A stretch of 64,000 nt of DNA from Saccoglossus kowalevskii (Eukaryota > Hemichordata > Enteropneusta > Harrimaniidae), in the NCBI RefSeq assembly GCF_000003605.2, contig NW_003138320.1, forward strand, positions 39,572 through 103,571, in the 5' to 3' direction. Under the pieces are notes generated by a model, which worked only from the letters and a program-made list of their open reading frames with translations, made no database searches and had not been told where the DNA came from. The position numbers were made by a program, and so were the translations under genes. Positions 22,901-29,622 of the stretch are shown here, piece by piece (the stretch's first letter is position 1; the number at the start of each line of letters is the position of its first letter).

Positions 22901-23327
22901 CTGGGTAGCTGCGGAAATACATAATTAGAGCGGGAGGGTCGTCACCTGCGCACGCGCGGGAATTGAGTCCGAGGCGACAATAACAACACACACTAAAAAC
23001 GCAAAGACTCATGGGTAGACTCTTGGTTGTAAACAATGACACGCTATGCCCATCTGGCATGCGCAGGTGACGACTCCCCCGCCTTAAATGTCTATGACAA
23101 TTTCTGTACTAGTGTATATGTTGACACATTTTATGTGAACATTTGCTGTGTTTACATCGACCAGTTATCATATTGTGATTTGATCTAATCTATGTAACAC
23201 GGGCTTACACAGTTGTTTTTAGGCTGGGGTTGCGTAATATAAAACGTCTTTATTTTGCTCACAGATTAAAAATAAACTGGTGAAAGCGGATATCAAAACA
23301 TCAAATCGGTGTGAGCCTACTGTGTGA
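4769..23327 (+). CDS. GABA-B receptor-like class C GPCR (17 exons, 5' incomplete)
   Basis: Metabotropic receptor of the GABA-B family, acting at the plasma membrane; relatives signal through Gi/o as GB1-GB2 heterodimers. Coding exons: 4769-4909, 5322-5492, 6324-6425, 6665-6730, 10094-10291, 11303-11441, 12137-12249, 13641-13704, 15914-16003, 16181-16334, 17797-17917, 19134-19241, 19846-19968, 20099-20253, 20503-20695, 22363-22476, 23265-23327. Phases join without a break over 704 codons. Exons 1-9 form a Venus-flytrap domain (FFRTHPS, FYQDRALEVFCE, LSYDAIW). Exons 10-15 give seven membrane segments with GB2-like motifs (KMSSPNLNN, FGAMFLKTWR, ALNDSK, FVPK). The tail after FVPK is only 58 residues. 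GB1-type pocket His and Tyr are kept, but the Ser cluster and the Glu are not. The signal peptide and first part of the domain are missing. Family assignment is firm; GB1/GB2 orthology is not. Confidence 0.93.
5322..5492 (+). CDS. GABA-B receptor-like, exon 2
   Basis: Begins VSPLATAPTLSNRDEF after a CCCTTTAG acceptor and contains PGFFRTHPSQYIYNDAR and FGWTTVATLYQTHEKFIV. The His of FRTHPS matches a GB1 ligand-contact residue (GB2 has Val). The GB1 serine cluster (YGSSSPALSNR) reads PLATAPTLSNR here. The 3' end is uncertain: the best alignment length puts it at 5492 with a GC donor (GTG|GCACGT); a GT donor at 5489 (ATA|GTGGCA) would drop one residue. Confidence 0.85.
5599..5728. mobile_element. 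TTAA-type MITE, family A (right end degraded)
   Basis: Starts TTAAAGGGCGGCAGTCGTCG and ends near GCGCGACGACCACCGC, the inverse of the start, but the closing TTAA is lost. The interior shares the motif ACGCGTGTAAAATACA with the family copy at 18151 (its ACACGCGCTG part inverted). It is a non-autonomous element in receptor intron 2. Confidence 0.7.
5981..6271. mobile_element. TTAA-type MITE, family A, long copy
   Basis: Starts TTGAAGGGCGGCAGTCGTCA and ends ACAACTACCGCCCTTTAA. The 291-bp length is more than twice that of its relatives at 5599 and 18151, so it carries extra internal sequence. Only 253 bp separate it from the 5599 copy, in the same intron, and it ends 53 bp before exon 3. Confidence 0.7.
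6324..6425 (+). CDS. GABA-B receptor-like, exon 3
   Basis: Acceptor CATTCATCAG, donor AAA|GTAAGT, phase 0/0. Encodes AMDAFHKQLTERNMSLLVTA and then SFDIDPKEQLARLK, the second-lobe strand and helix aligning with GB1 LDDLEERVKEAGIEIT and NLKRQ. The exon lies only 53 bp downstream of a TTAA-type MITE. Confidence 0.9.
6665..6730 (+). CDS. GABA-B receptor-like, exon 4
   Basis: Encodes GADARIIAAAFYQDRALEVF then CE; acceptor TTCTACAG, donor GAG|GTGAGA, phase 0/0. The Tyr of AFYQD aligns with the GB1 pocket tyrosine (GLFYETEA); GB2 has Asp there. EVFCE is the family signature (KVFCE/KVFCC). Confidence 0.92.
8040..8795 (-). mobile_element. Degenerate LINE, end of reverse transcriptase ORF
   Basis: Read on the - strand, 8790-8620 gives VIDSFVLKSAVALYYANVTF then G, matching the FDxLVxPVLLYGxEVWG block of many invertebrate non-LTR retrotransposons, followed by RLRQSTEARHKKLEYIG (compare IEKVHxKFCKxxLGV). 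Further on, ERVCKVCRANFVEDEYHFVL then ICPAYNALRRELI is the zinc-finger-like C-terminus (CxxC...EDExHFxLxCPxYxxLR). The frame breaks at least once between the parts (around 8280) and meets stops, so it is an inactive fragment without its 5' portion. It lies antisense in the receptor intron. Confidence 0.72.
8821..8940. repeat. Repeat block R1, copy a
   Basis: Starts AAGGTTGGGCTTGATGATGA and ends TCTGTCAGTGGCATGTATAG. A diverged copy lies at 9495-9600, just beyond repeat block R2a. The family is not recognised. Confidence 0.7.
8951..9487. repeat. Repeat block R2, copy a
   Basis: About 540 bp, beginning near TAGCATCGACACAATTTGCC. It is matched at about 90 percent, judged by eye, by the block at 10459-11009 in the same orientation. 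Landmarks in both are GGCAAGATTTTTCTATTCAG, CATGGCCCCAACAATTTTAT and CAAAACCAGTTATTCAT. No coding capacity or terminal repeats are apparent. The two copies flank receptor exon 5. Confidence 0.8.
9495..9600. repeat. Repeat block R1, copy b
   Basis: Second copy of R1 (AAGGTTGGGCTTGATAATGC through CTGTCAGTGGCATGTATATG), same orientation as 8821-8940. The order is R1a, R2a, R1b, exon 5, R2b. Confidence 0.7.
10094..10291 (+). CDS. GABA-B receptor-like, exon 5
   Basis: Encodes AYKIGLFGPKYVWLVPSRWL, a WW-containing loop, VDCTVNELLAANNGMFGLDV and ends EPTVSGM; acceptor TTTATAG, donor ATG|GTATGC. It aligns with the GB1 stretch from LFGKKYVW to INCTVDEM. The second-lobe tryptophan (SRW, GB1 IGW) is kept. 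A duplicated ~540-bp repeat lies in the introns on both sides. Confidence 0.95.
10459..11009. repeat. Repeat block R2, copy b
   Basis: Second copy of the ~540-bp R2 block, in the intron after exon 5. Small insertions and substitutions separate it from copy a. R1 is absent on either side, so only R2 was copied or retained here. Confidence 0.8.
11303..11441 (+). CDS. GABA-B receptor-like, exon 6
   Basis: Encodes TSQQIKSVYEAEQQEVNLYG, then SLSYDAIWSMALALDKS and ends in a split Gly codon (phase 1). SYDAIW is near-invariant in GABA-B receptors. The GB1 glutamate that contacts GABA (QEAPLAYDAIW) aligns with Tyr in NLYGSLSYDAIW, so that acidic contact is absent. Confidence 0.95.
12137..12249 (+). 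CDS. GABA-B receptor-like, exon 7
   Basis: Completes the split Gly, then YHDNGIPKQLLDYDFSDNNM and LRIMEEEMQNTFFRGVS; acceptor TTTTATAG, donor TCA|GTAAGT. It aligns with GB2 IQDFNYTDHTLGRII and NETNFFGVTG. The DYDF/DFNY motif and FxGVS are diagnostic. Confidence 0.94.
13040..13150. repeat. Two imperfect ~75-bp direct repeats
   Basis: The block containing ATACTCGTGACGT...GTCACGACTCGTC-type sequence occurs twice, with CGTCAAATACTCGCAACGTTA and CGTCAAATACTCGTGACGTG as the clearest pair. It lies in receptor intron 7 and is rich in CGT/ACG. Confidence 0.5.
13641..13704 (+). CDS. GABA-B receptor-like, exon 8
   Basis: GIVHFDENGERETLVHIEQN plus L and one base of the next codon; acceptor TCTGCAG, donor TTAG|GTGAGT. 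It aligns with GB1 [20 protein letters not shown], the last strand pair of the Venus-flytrap domain. Confidence 0.93.
14487..14605. mobile_element. Foldback MITE of about 118 bp
   Basis: Left arm starting CGAGGATACCTCAAAGTATG mirrors the right arm GCATACTTTGGGGGTATCCT; arms of roughly 35 bp flank a GC-rich centre (GCATCGACCTCCGCTTCGCG). TTAA closes the right side and TTAC the left, fitting a TTAA target. Nearly the whole element can fold into one hairpin. It lies in receptor intron 8. Confidence 0.75.
15914..16003 (+). CDS. GABA-B receptor-like, exon 9
   Basis: Encodes DGVYRTIGYYDSSTENINW then TLEIKDIFTTT and one base of a Gly codon. IGYYDS matches GB1 exactly. The exon closes the extracellular domain. 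The intron that follows is only 177 bp, one of the two shortest in the gene. Confidence 0.93.
16181..16334 (+). CDS. GABA-B receptor-like, exon 10 (linker and TM1)
   Basis: Encodes GGSVPVDAVSIIYITNVITT, then TM1 (MNVFVVMATCSAIGLLWCLG and LLTFNLYHREKR). GGSxPxD is the family linker without a cysteine-rich domain, which separates GABA-B receptors from mGlu and calcium-sensing relatives. TFNLYHREKR matches FNIYN/FNIKNRN at the start of the first intracellular loop. Phase 2 donor AG|GTATGA. Confidence 0.94.
16335..17796 (+). other. Intron 10 of the receptor gene
   Basis: A 1.46-kb intron without recognisable coding sequence. The stretch 17030-17410 holds repeated AAATAAAATAAAATTTTATT-like runs flanked by CGCGAGA and TCGCGAAAC segments, possibly an old inverted-repeat element, but I could not fix its ends. 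Confidence 0.5.
17797..17917 (+). CDS. GABA-B receptor-like, exon 11 (TM2)
   Basis: VIKMSSPNLNNFIILGCLLL, YTLVIVHGLD, then LCQ; acceptor TTTTTCAG, donor CAG|GTATGT. KMSSPxxNNxIILG is almost the GB2 sequence (KMSSPYMNNLIILG), whereas GB1 has QNSQPNLNNL. LCQ aligns with the conserved extracellular-loop cysteine (VCQ/LCT). Confidence 0.95.
18151..18283. mobile_element. TTAA-type MITE, family A, short complete copy
   Basis: Bounded by TTAA at 18151-18154 and 18280-18283. The ends TTAAAGGGACGGTTGTAGTC and GGCGACCACCGCCACTTAA are imperfect inverses. 133 bp long, no coding capacity. Its right TTAA is also the left TTAA of the next element. Confidence 0.8.
18280..18442. mobile_element. TTAA-type MITE, family B, reverse copy
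   Basis: 163 bp from TTAA at 18280-18283 to TTAA at 18439-18442. The ends TTAAAGGGGGAGTCGTTACC and GTGACGACCCTCCCGCTTTA are inverses. Copies of the family lie at 18884, 22924 and 46433. The interior carries AACGCAAAGACTCATG (here inverted). Confidence 0.85.
18884..19048. mobile_element. TTAA-type MITE, family B
   Basis: 165 bp, TTAA at both ends. It begins TTAAAGCGGGAAGGTCGTCA and ends TGATGACTTCCCCGCTTTAA. It is in the opposite orientation to the 18280 copy about 600 bp away in the same intron, so RNA across this intron could form a long hairpin. Confidence 0.85.
19134..19241 (+). CDS. GABA-B receptor-like, exon 12 (TM3)
   Basis: IEMWLISTGFTLSFGAMFLK followed by TWRIFKIFTNKTAQKV. FGAMFxKTWR is the GB2 form; GB1 has YGSMFTKIWW. 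The basic second intracellular loop follows. Acceptor TTTCATTTCAG, donor GTG|GTGAGT. A 165-bp MITE ends 85 bp before this exon. Confidence 0.95.
19846..19968 (+). CDS. GABA-B receptor-like, exon 13 (TM4)
   Basis: VIKDNRLLCMLGALVFVDII, then VLLLWLFLDPPRPTVYKLET and K. IKDxxLL and VDPLxRTVEK in GB2 match IKDNRLL and LDPPRPTVYK here. Acceptor TTCACAG, donor AAG|GTATCG. Confidence 0.95.
20099..20253 (+). CDS. GABA-B receptor-like, exon 14 (extracellular loop 2 and TM5)
   Basis: RDVSPENDDVIFQTENCVYI, CSSKNATFWMTALAVYKGIL and LVFGVFLTFQT. ENC..CSS.....W...YKG matches EHC.....W.GI.YAYKGLL of GB2, with the cysteine that bridges to TM3 conserved. NAT is a possible glycosylation site. Phase 2 donor AG|GTAGAT; the preceding intron is only 130 bp. 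Confidence 0.95.
20503..20695 (+). CDS. GABA-B receptor-like, exon 15 (intracellular loop 3, TM6, TM7)
   Basis: RKVYIRALNDSKHVAIAIYN, VVVLCFIGVPTFVILQDKPK, ESYVISGLFILICATATMGL, IFVPK. RxVxIxALNDSKxxxxxxYNV and the closing FVPK are GB2 signatures, and the ALNDSK loop is where GB2 couples to G protein. Acceptor TTTTCCCAG, donor AAG|GTAGAG. Confidence 0.96.
20696..22362 (+). other. Intron 15 of the receptor gene
   Basis: A 1.67-kb AT-rich intron between the FVPK exon and the tail exons. I see no exon-like reading frame, tandem array or transposon ends in it. Many T-runs make it hard to exclude a small skipped exon that would restore a longer tail. Confidence 0.6.
22363..22476 (+). CDS. GABA-B receptor-like, exon 16 (cytoplasmic tail)
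   Basis: IILVYRGNATVDVQTSELTV, SSIAECQKCHALKQEMKL; acceptor TATTAAG, donor TTG|GTTAGT, phase 0/0. The final part (AECQKCHALKQEMKL) has a weak heptad pattern continuing into exon 17 and sits where GB1 and GB2 have the coiled coil that pairs them. A CxxC pair is present. Confidence 0.85.
22883..22924 (+). CDS. Possible alternative last exon of the receptor
   Basis: A pyrimidine-rich TTTTCAATTTTACAG acceptor opens a phase-0 frame LPVITGLGSCGNT followed by TAA. Spliced from exon 16 it would give a tail 7 residues shorter and would lose the exon-17 lysine-rich part. The stop codon touches the first base of a MITE at 22924. No relative is recognised, so this may be a chance acceptor. Confidence 0.25.
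   Translation, partial: LPVITGLGSCGNT
22924..23087. mobile_element. TTAA-type MITE, family B
   Basis: 164 bp from TTAG (degenerate TTAA) to TTAA at 23084-23087, in the same orientation as the 18884 copy. The outer part GCGGGAGGGTCGTCACCTGC is intact. It lies in the last receptor intron and abuts the stop codon of the possible alternative last exon. Confidence 0.82.
23265..23327 (+). CDS. GABA-B receptor-like, exon 17 (C-terminus and stop)
   Basis: After acceptor TTGCTCACAG it encodes IKNKLVKADIKTSNRCEPTV and TGA. With exon 16 it makes a run KLIKNKLVKADI that could form about three heptads. There is no RSRR retention motif as in GB1 and no long serine-rich tail as in GB2. An AATAAATAAA polyadenylation signal follows about 130 bp downstream, which supports this as the true gene end. 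Confidence 0.85.
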   Translation: MKNKLVKADIKTSNRCEPTV

Positions 23328-23457
23328 AGAACGGGGTGCAACGTGCCTGTAGGATATTCTACAGTTGATAACATATTTTGACAATTGTATCTACCGAAAT
23401 ATTAGTGTTATATTGGAAATACTCTCTGAGATGAGATTTTATCTTCAGTGCAGATAT

Positions 23458-23467
23458 AATAAATAAA
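23458..23467 (+). terminator. Polyadenylation signal of the receptor gene
   Basis: Two overlapping AATAAA hexamers (AATAAATAAA) lie 131 bp after the receptor stop codon, followed by TG- and T-rich sequence. They are correctly placed for 3' cleavage of the + strand transcript at about 23480-23490. Confidence 0.7.
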
Positions 23468-26400
23468 TGGACTTCATTGAAAATATATTTTACCTATCGT
23501 CACTTCTTTTCGGTTAGCATGTTGTCAGCGTGTAGAAATCATACACCATGTACAATAACACGATAAACACTGTTTCACTTTCATTACTGATTCAGAAGTG
23601 ATACTATTTGGCACTGGTCACTGACACTAGAACTAAGTGCTGAGCTGTGTCACAAAATACCCGTAGTTGTCACTCGTAGGACAACGTTGCTTTATTGAGC
23701 TGTCAGTTTATTCCCTTGTTCGTATTATTGGCAGAGATAACATTTCGTTTCTAGATCGCTTGAGGTCTCATAATTGTAGAAATGATTTTGACAATGTAGG
23801 GCAGTGTGACATACGGGGGTTGTCAAACTCATCTCATTACCAATATGACAACGCCGCGTGTAATTTCATGGATGTATCGGAGGGTATTTTGCTCACCAAA
23901 GTCAAGATTTATTGATCAAAAATAAGTGAAATAAATGAATATATAATGTAAAATAGGTAAAATGTGACGTTGTTTGACCTTCCAGTGACAGATTTCCAAA
24001 CGATGCAAGAGAACACCGACTCTGTAATCTCAATTGGCGATTTCCGAAAGCGGTTGTTTAGCTGAACTTGTTTTCCGGTCGCAAAGTTTCAAATTGTTAT
24101 AGAAGATGTATTTGTCTCGGACAATTCCCTCACTGTACAATCTACGTGGACAGAAAATATATTTTACATTAGATTTCTGATCGTCCCAACGTTTATTGTC
24201 TACAGTATATACTACACTAGACATAACATTGTACCTTTCATGAACAATACAAAAGCACTCTAGGTTTTTATGTTAACAAAGAATTCTTGATTGTTAATTG
24301 AACAAAAAGAAGTGTTGAATATGAGCCTGAGGAGAATAAGTTTTTGATCAGACAGTTACATTACCTTGACTACTGTCGCAAAATTTGACGTCGGCTTCCC
24401 TATTTTGTTCTTCTGATTTTTTAGTAATTGTGTTATGCATACTCGAGTAACTTGAATATACTGGTATTGGTCAATATAAACGTATTGTTATTACAGACAT
24501 CCTATTTAGCGTGATTTCAATGTAGGTATGTATTAACAATGTATTTCCTGCATGTTTATACAATGTATTTCGACATTGATAAATTAAAGAATATTTTTTT
24601 TTACGGAATTAATTTTGTTTTGGCAGTATGTTTATACAGAAGCCTGGTGATCCCAGTCGAAAAGTGATATGGTCGCCGCATATTATTGGTTTCGTCTCTC
24701 TGGGGCCTTATCCCAAATGTGGTACTACTGGTATATTACAAGGCCATTGCTACCGGTGATGTAAAATAATAATAGATTTACTAGTAGTTTGTTGTGTTGC
24801 GCTTATATCGAACGATTTACACGCATGATGTCACCCGGAGCATTCGCCTGGTGTTCTAGTACCATCTTCGCCTATCTACCAAATAAAGCTCCAAAATGAG
24901 ACCACTACAGTACAATTCGGAAAACTAAATGAGATCTATGATGTAGTATTACACGATACCTGAATGAGACATCACGTCAATAACGTCAATAAAATAGATA
25001 CCATACACACTTATAAATATTGCATATTATTTATTAAACACATACCCCGTTTGGTTTTGGAGAAAGCCACCATATATCAATATTTCTCTAGCAGATACCC
25101 CGTTCACATGATCCTTTTTGGCGTAAATTCATACCCCGAACTCTAGAACGCAGCCAGGCCACCCAACTCACCGGGATATATTATAAACTTAGTTATTTGT
25201 TTTTCATTTGTATATATTTTTTGTACTGAATTTATACAGGATCCCCTAATGTCAGTGACTGGGAAATCAAAAAGACACACAGACACATTAGTACGCTGAT
25301 GTCATGAAGTGTTTTATTTGTCATTTTTAAATAGAAATAGGACCAATACAGAGGTAAATCGATCAAGTCTTTGGATTTTAGTGTTCATCAAATAATGTTT
25401 TTTTTTGGTCCTATTTCCCATGTTAAAAGAAAGATATCCTTTGTCAAAATGCCACATTATTATGCCAAATAGCTAAATGAATACATAAATAAATAAATAA
25501 GTGAATAAATAAATTAGTGCTGCGCTATATCGTCATTGGAAGCCATTTTAGCGGTCATCTTGGATTGTTTATAATATTTGAACACATCTGAACATGACCA
25601 TCATCCTGTCTTATCTAAAAGACATGAACCCGTATAGACTGCAGATTCTCAGTCATTTGATATTTAAAATATAAAAAAAATCCAACATATAAATTAGGTG
25701 GACCATAATTGTAGAGGGTCGGCAAGAGATATTTTCGTAAGCTGTAATAAATTGTTTTTATTTTCGTGATAATGTAATTTAAATAAATAATAAACGTAAA
25801 TTCATAGACATGATGTAAAATGTAATTAGCTATTTTATTCGTCCGTAATTTGTACAAAGATCTTAATTTTTGTAAGCGTATAAAGCACTCTCCAAATTAA
25901 ATGTCGTAGTTCGTACGCAATTTCCAATTTTGTTCTTAAACACAAAGTATCAAAAATATTATAAATTAAAAATGTAATTAGGAATTTGCCTTCGAAGTGT
26001 AAAAATCTATTTTTTACTGTAAATGGAACTGTAAAAACGTGAAACTGTAACTCGTACCAGCTCCCTCCATTGTAGGTTATGTGGTATGTGGTCTCTGTGG
26101 TGGTATGTGGTCTCTGGTCTATCAAAATACGCAGTGTTGTCTATTATTCAGTTCCAGTACATGCCGAAGCTTATTCAAGAAGGGCGCCGTTATCTCACAT
26201 TCATATTTAAATCAACTTTATTTTCCCAAACATATAAGATAAAATTACATTTGAAACAATTCTAAAAATCCGCCGCATAGTGATATATTCCTAAAAAATA
26301 AGAAGACAAAATACAAAATGGCGACCATTTTGAATTTATTCAAATTACACAAAATGCAGGTGGAAACATTGTACCCCAAAATACTTAGGTCATTTGCATT

Positions 26401-27239
26401 TGCACTTTTCTACGGCAGTCGGGAAATTAAAATGCGTTGACAATATGAAAAATACTGATTAATTTTAGAAGGATAAAATAAAGAGTCCCACTAGTGTGAT
26501 CAACAAATGGCAAACACAACATTTGTATATACAAATAGTCAATTCATTTGTTTTAACAATTTCTATCAAGTGTTTCAATAAGTGTGGCACATAAATAAAT
26601 AAACTTGCTGGCTGTGTTTATTTTTGTATACCTAAACAGATTTTCATAGCTGGCTTACATCTTCATGTTTGTCTTGTGTCATTCATTTGACAGAATACAT
26701 ACAACTTGTCTTTGCGGCTGTTATGTGTAACATTGTTGGTAGTGTATTTTGAACTTTTAAAATTGTAGGAACGAATTGAATTTATATTTATAGCATGAGA
26801 GCATATTTATACATGAGAATCAGTTGATGCAATATTTTATGGAACTCTAAATTCGTGCTGAATGTATAATAGTTAATTGGCACATATGTACTATCTCGAT
26901 AATGACATTTTCTGTATTGTCTTGATTAAATAAATTATTGCACTATTATTACTGCACTAACTTTTATAAAAACCCATGTTATATTATTATACAAGGGTCA
27001 TTGACCTCAATACTGTATATTAATACTGTAGTATTTAATTATTAATTGAGGAACGCGTTGGCTAGTATTTTTCTTGCCACATTTTGTCTAAATATGTTGC
27101 TGTTCTACCAGTTTTAGAAGTTTTTATACAACTCAGAGCAGAATTGTTCATACCTAAATTGTATTTAATATTTTCGCGCAAAATCATCATTGGGCAAGGT
27201 TGTAATAGTAACGTTATGCTCAATTAAAGGCAGACGAGT

Positions 27240-28060
27240 TACGCCCTCATCTGGCAGCGTCTCTGGTGTGTGGTCGATGGCAGAGGGCGCAACAAGTTTT
27301 GTACCGCTTGAAGATTACTAGTATCATGCAGGCCATGGTAACCATAATTACAACCAAATGCTTCATGAATATTCGAATAGTCCGCTTTTGCCAATATATA
27401 AATAACAATTGTTCCTGGACTGGTTTGCAAATTGACGATATTTTTGGAAAATCTGAGGTACTAAGTTTTCAAACATATGCCTGGCGTGGAAAATAGTTGA
27501 CAAGCCCCTGTGTGCTGTGGTGCCGCAAAGACTGTCAACACCATATCAGTACATGTCATTAGTGTTGGCAACTCTTCAGTTGGAGCAACGCCACTTTCCG
27601 ATTGGTCAAGAAAGACACTATTTCTGGTACGCCGGTGAAGGGGAGATGCTTTGACGTTACCGGAAGTGAGGAAAGGCACCCAGGGGTACTCTGACTCAGA
27701 TGTTCATTGGCCGCACAGAAGGGAAACAAACGTCAGCAAGGTGTACCACACTTTTCAGACACGTTTGCAGTCCGAACAGTGCTCTAGCTAACTACCATTA
27801 CATTGTGTGACTATCTGCTGGCAATAGGGTACTGGAAATCACGCAACACATTCATTGATCTTCATTTGTCAAAACCTCTAATCCCTCTCTCCTAACAGCA
27901 CTGATTATCAAAGATATAGTACGGTCATTGCTGTACAGAGAGTGACAAACTCGCGCATACAGTGACTCGCTGCCGGACTTTTGGTTGTGAAGTTGGGCTT
28001 ACTTTTTACATTTGCAACGAAGCATCGTCATTCAAGTTATGCCTTCGGAATTATTTAAGG
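27240..28060. other. GC-richer island with possible first exon
   Basis: Base composition rises here relative to flanks. On the + strand an ATG at about 28038 begins MPSELFK followed by a possible GTGTAG donor. No downstream exon is recognised, so a small gene, an enhancer or a decayed repeat are all possible. ORFs at 27266-27496 (+) and 27461-27679 (-) resemble no family I know. Confidence 0.2.
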
Positions 28061-29504
28061 TGTAGGCATTTCTTTAAAATAACACATCTCATACCAACTT
28101 ACCCTAGGGTGTATTAAGTGTTTGCATTGCATTGAATTTACACTGTCTTAATTGGGCCTGGAACGTCCGTGATGGCTACGGCTAACTGGAGAAGCCCCTC
28201 TAAAAGATATTCTCGGCGGTACATATATGCGACCTTATGACCCAAATTTTTGAATGAAAACAATGCCTCATATTTCACCCATAGCAGAACAAAGCAAGTG
28301 ACATGAATATTGATATGTTTACAATTTTATTTCTATTTTTACAATTTCATTTATATTTGCTACTTTTTACAGATTCTTAGAGATTCTATTCTCAACACAA
28401 CTACATGGTAGTACAAGCATTGACATGTAAATGATTGGCCAATTCTACCTTGCATCTGTCCACTGACCAATTGGCATGCTGTAAATTACTATGCAAATAA
28501 TTTAATTAGCATATCCAGAACTGTCAGTTTCATTGAAACAAAGTATTTGTTATTGTTGCTACTGACCAATCAGAACGTCATAAATGCATATGCAAATCAT
28601 CAAATTAACATATTCAGTACTACAGATACAGTGTTGAATGTCTACATACAAGATCAAACAGAGGTTTTCAAACAAACTGATATTTTCCACTCAGTGAATT
28701 TTTAGATACAGGTGATTCTTTTTTTACTCAAAATTTCTAAATTGAACCACTTGCAAGCACCTATAATATAAGTATGTAAGTAACCAATGAAATCATGGTA
28801 CATATTGACTATATCCCTTCTTTCTGAATGATTACAATGGTTAGAATTATCACATAAATCACTGAGTTGCCTCAACGTCAACTGTAGATAATTATTAGAT
28901 GGTTGATGGTATATGTCACTCATCATGAATAATAAATTTCAGTTTGGAGCATACAAGTGGATGCAATAAGGATTCTTTTTAAATAAATATACCACTCACA
29001 ATAACATTCTAGAAAAAAAAAACTTGTTTGCATATTCATTCACCTCTGACAATTAATTTGCATCCAAAAGAAACATGTTCCAGCAACAATTGCAATAGTT
29101 ATTTTTTCTCTCGGTGATGACAAATCAGAACAATTTTTTTTTCCAAACATGCTGCATCATCAGTTTATATTGGTTTCACTGTCTGATTGTACGCAGTTTA
29201 ATGCAGTTATTTGTTGTGAAAATCAACAGAAATCAATTACAATAACTTATCCCTGATTGGGGACAAAAACAATACACACCAAAAATGCTGTTTTCAGCAA
29301 AATCAAATTAACAAGAGCTATTACAACAGTAAGAAGATAATATACTGGCTTCAGAATGGTACACAATTGTTGCCTAGCAACAACGTAGCCAGTTGGACTG
29401 GAATTATAACATGTCAGGTCTGAAAAGTAAAATTGTACTCACAGCTGGCAGAAAATGAATTGAAACAAAACACAAAACTGAACAAAGACATTGATTATCA
29501 AAAT

Positions 29505-29622
29505 ATAAATGAAAACATTAAATAAGAAAAAAAACCAAAAAAATATAATAAATACATGTTACACAATGAAAACATTAATAAGAAAAATAACAAAAAAAAA
29601 TATAATAAATACATGTTACACA
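29505..29622. repeat. Tandem duplication of a ~60-bp A-rich unit
   Basis: AATGAAAACATTAA...AAGAAAAA...AATATAATAAATACATGTTACACA occurs twice in a row, copies differing only by small indels in the A-runs. Confidence 0.8.
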
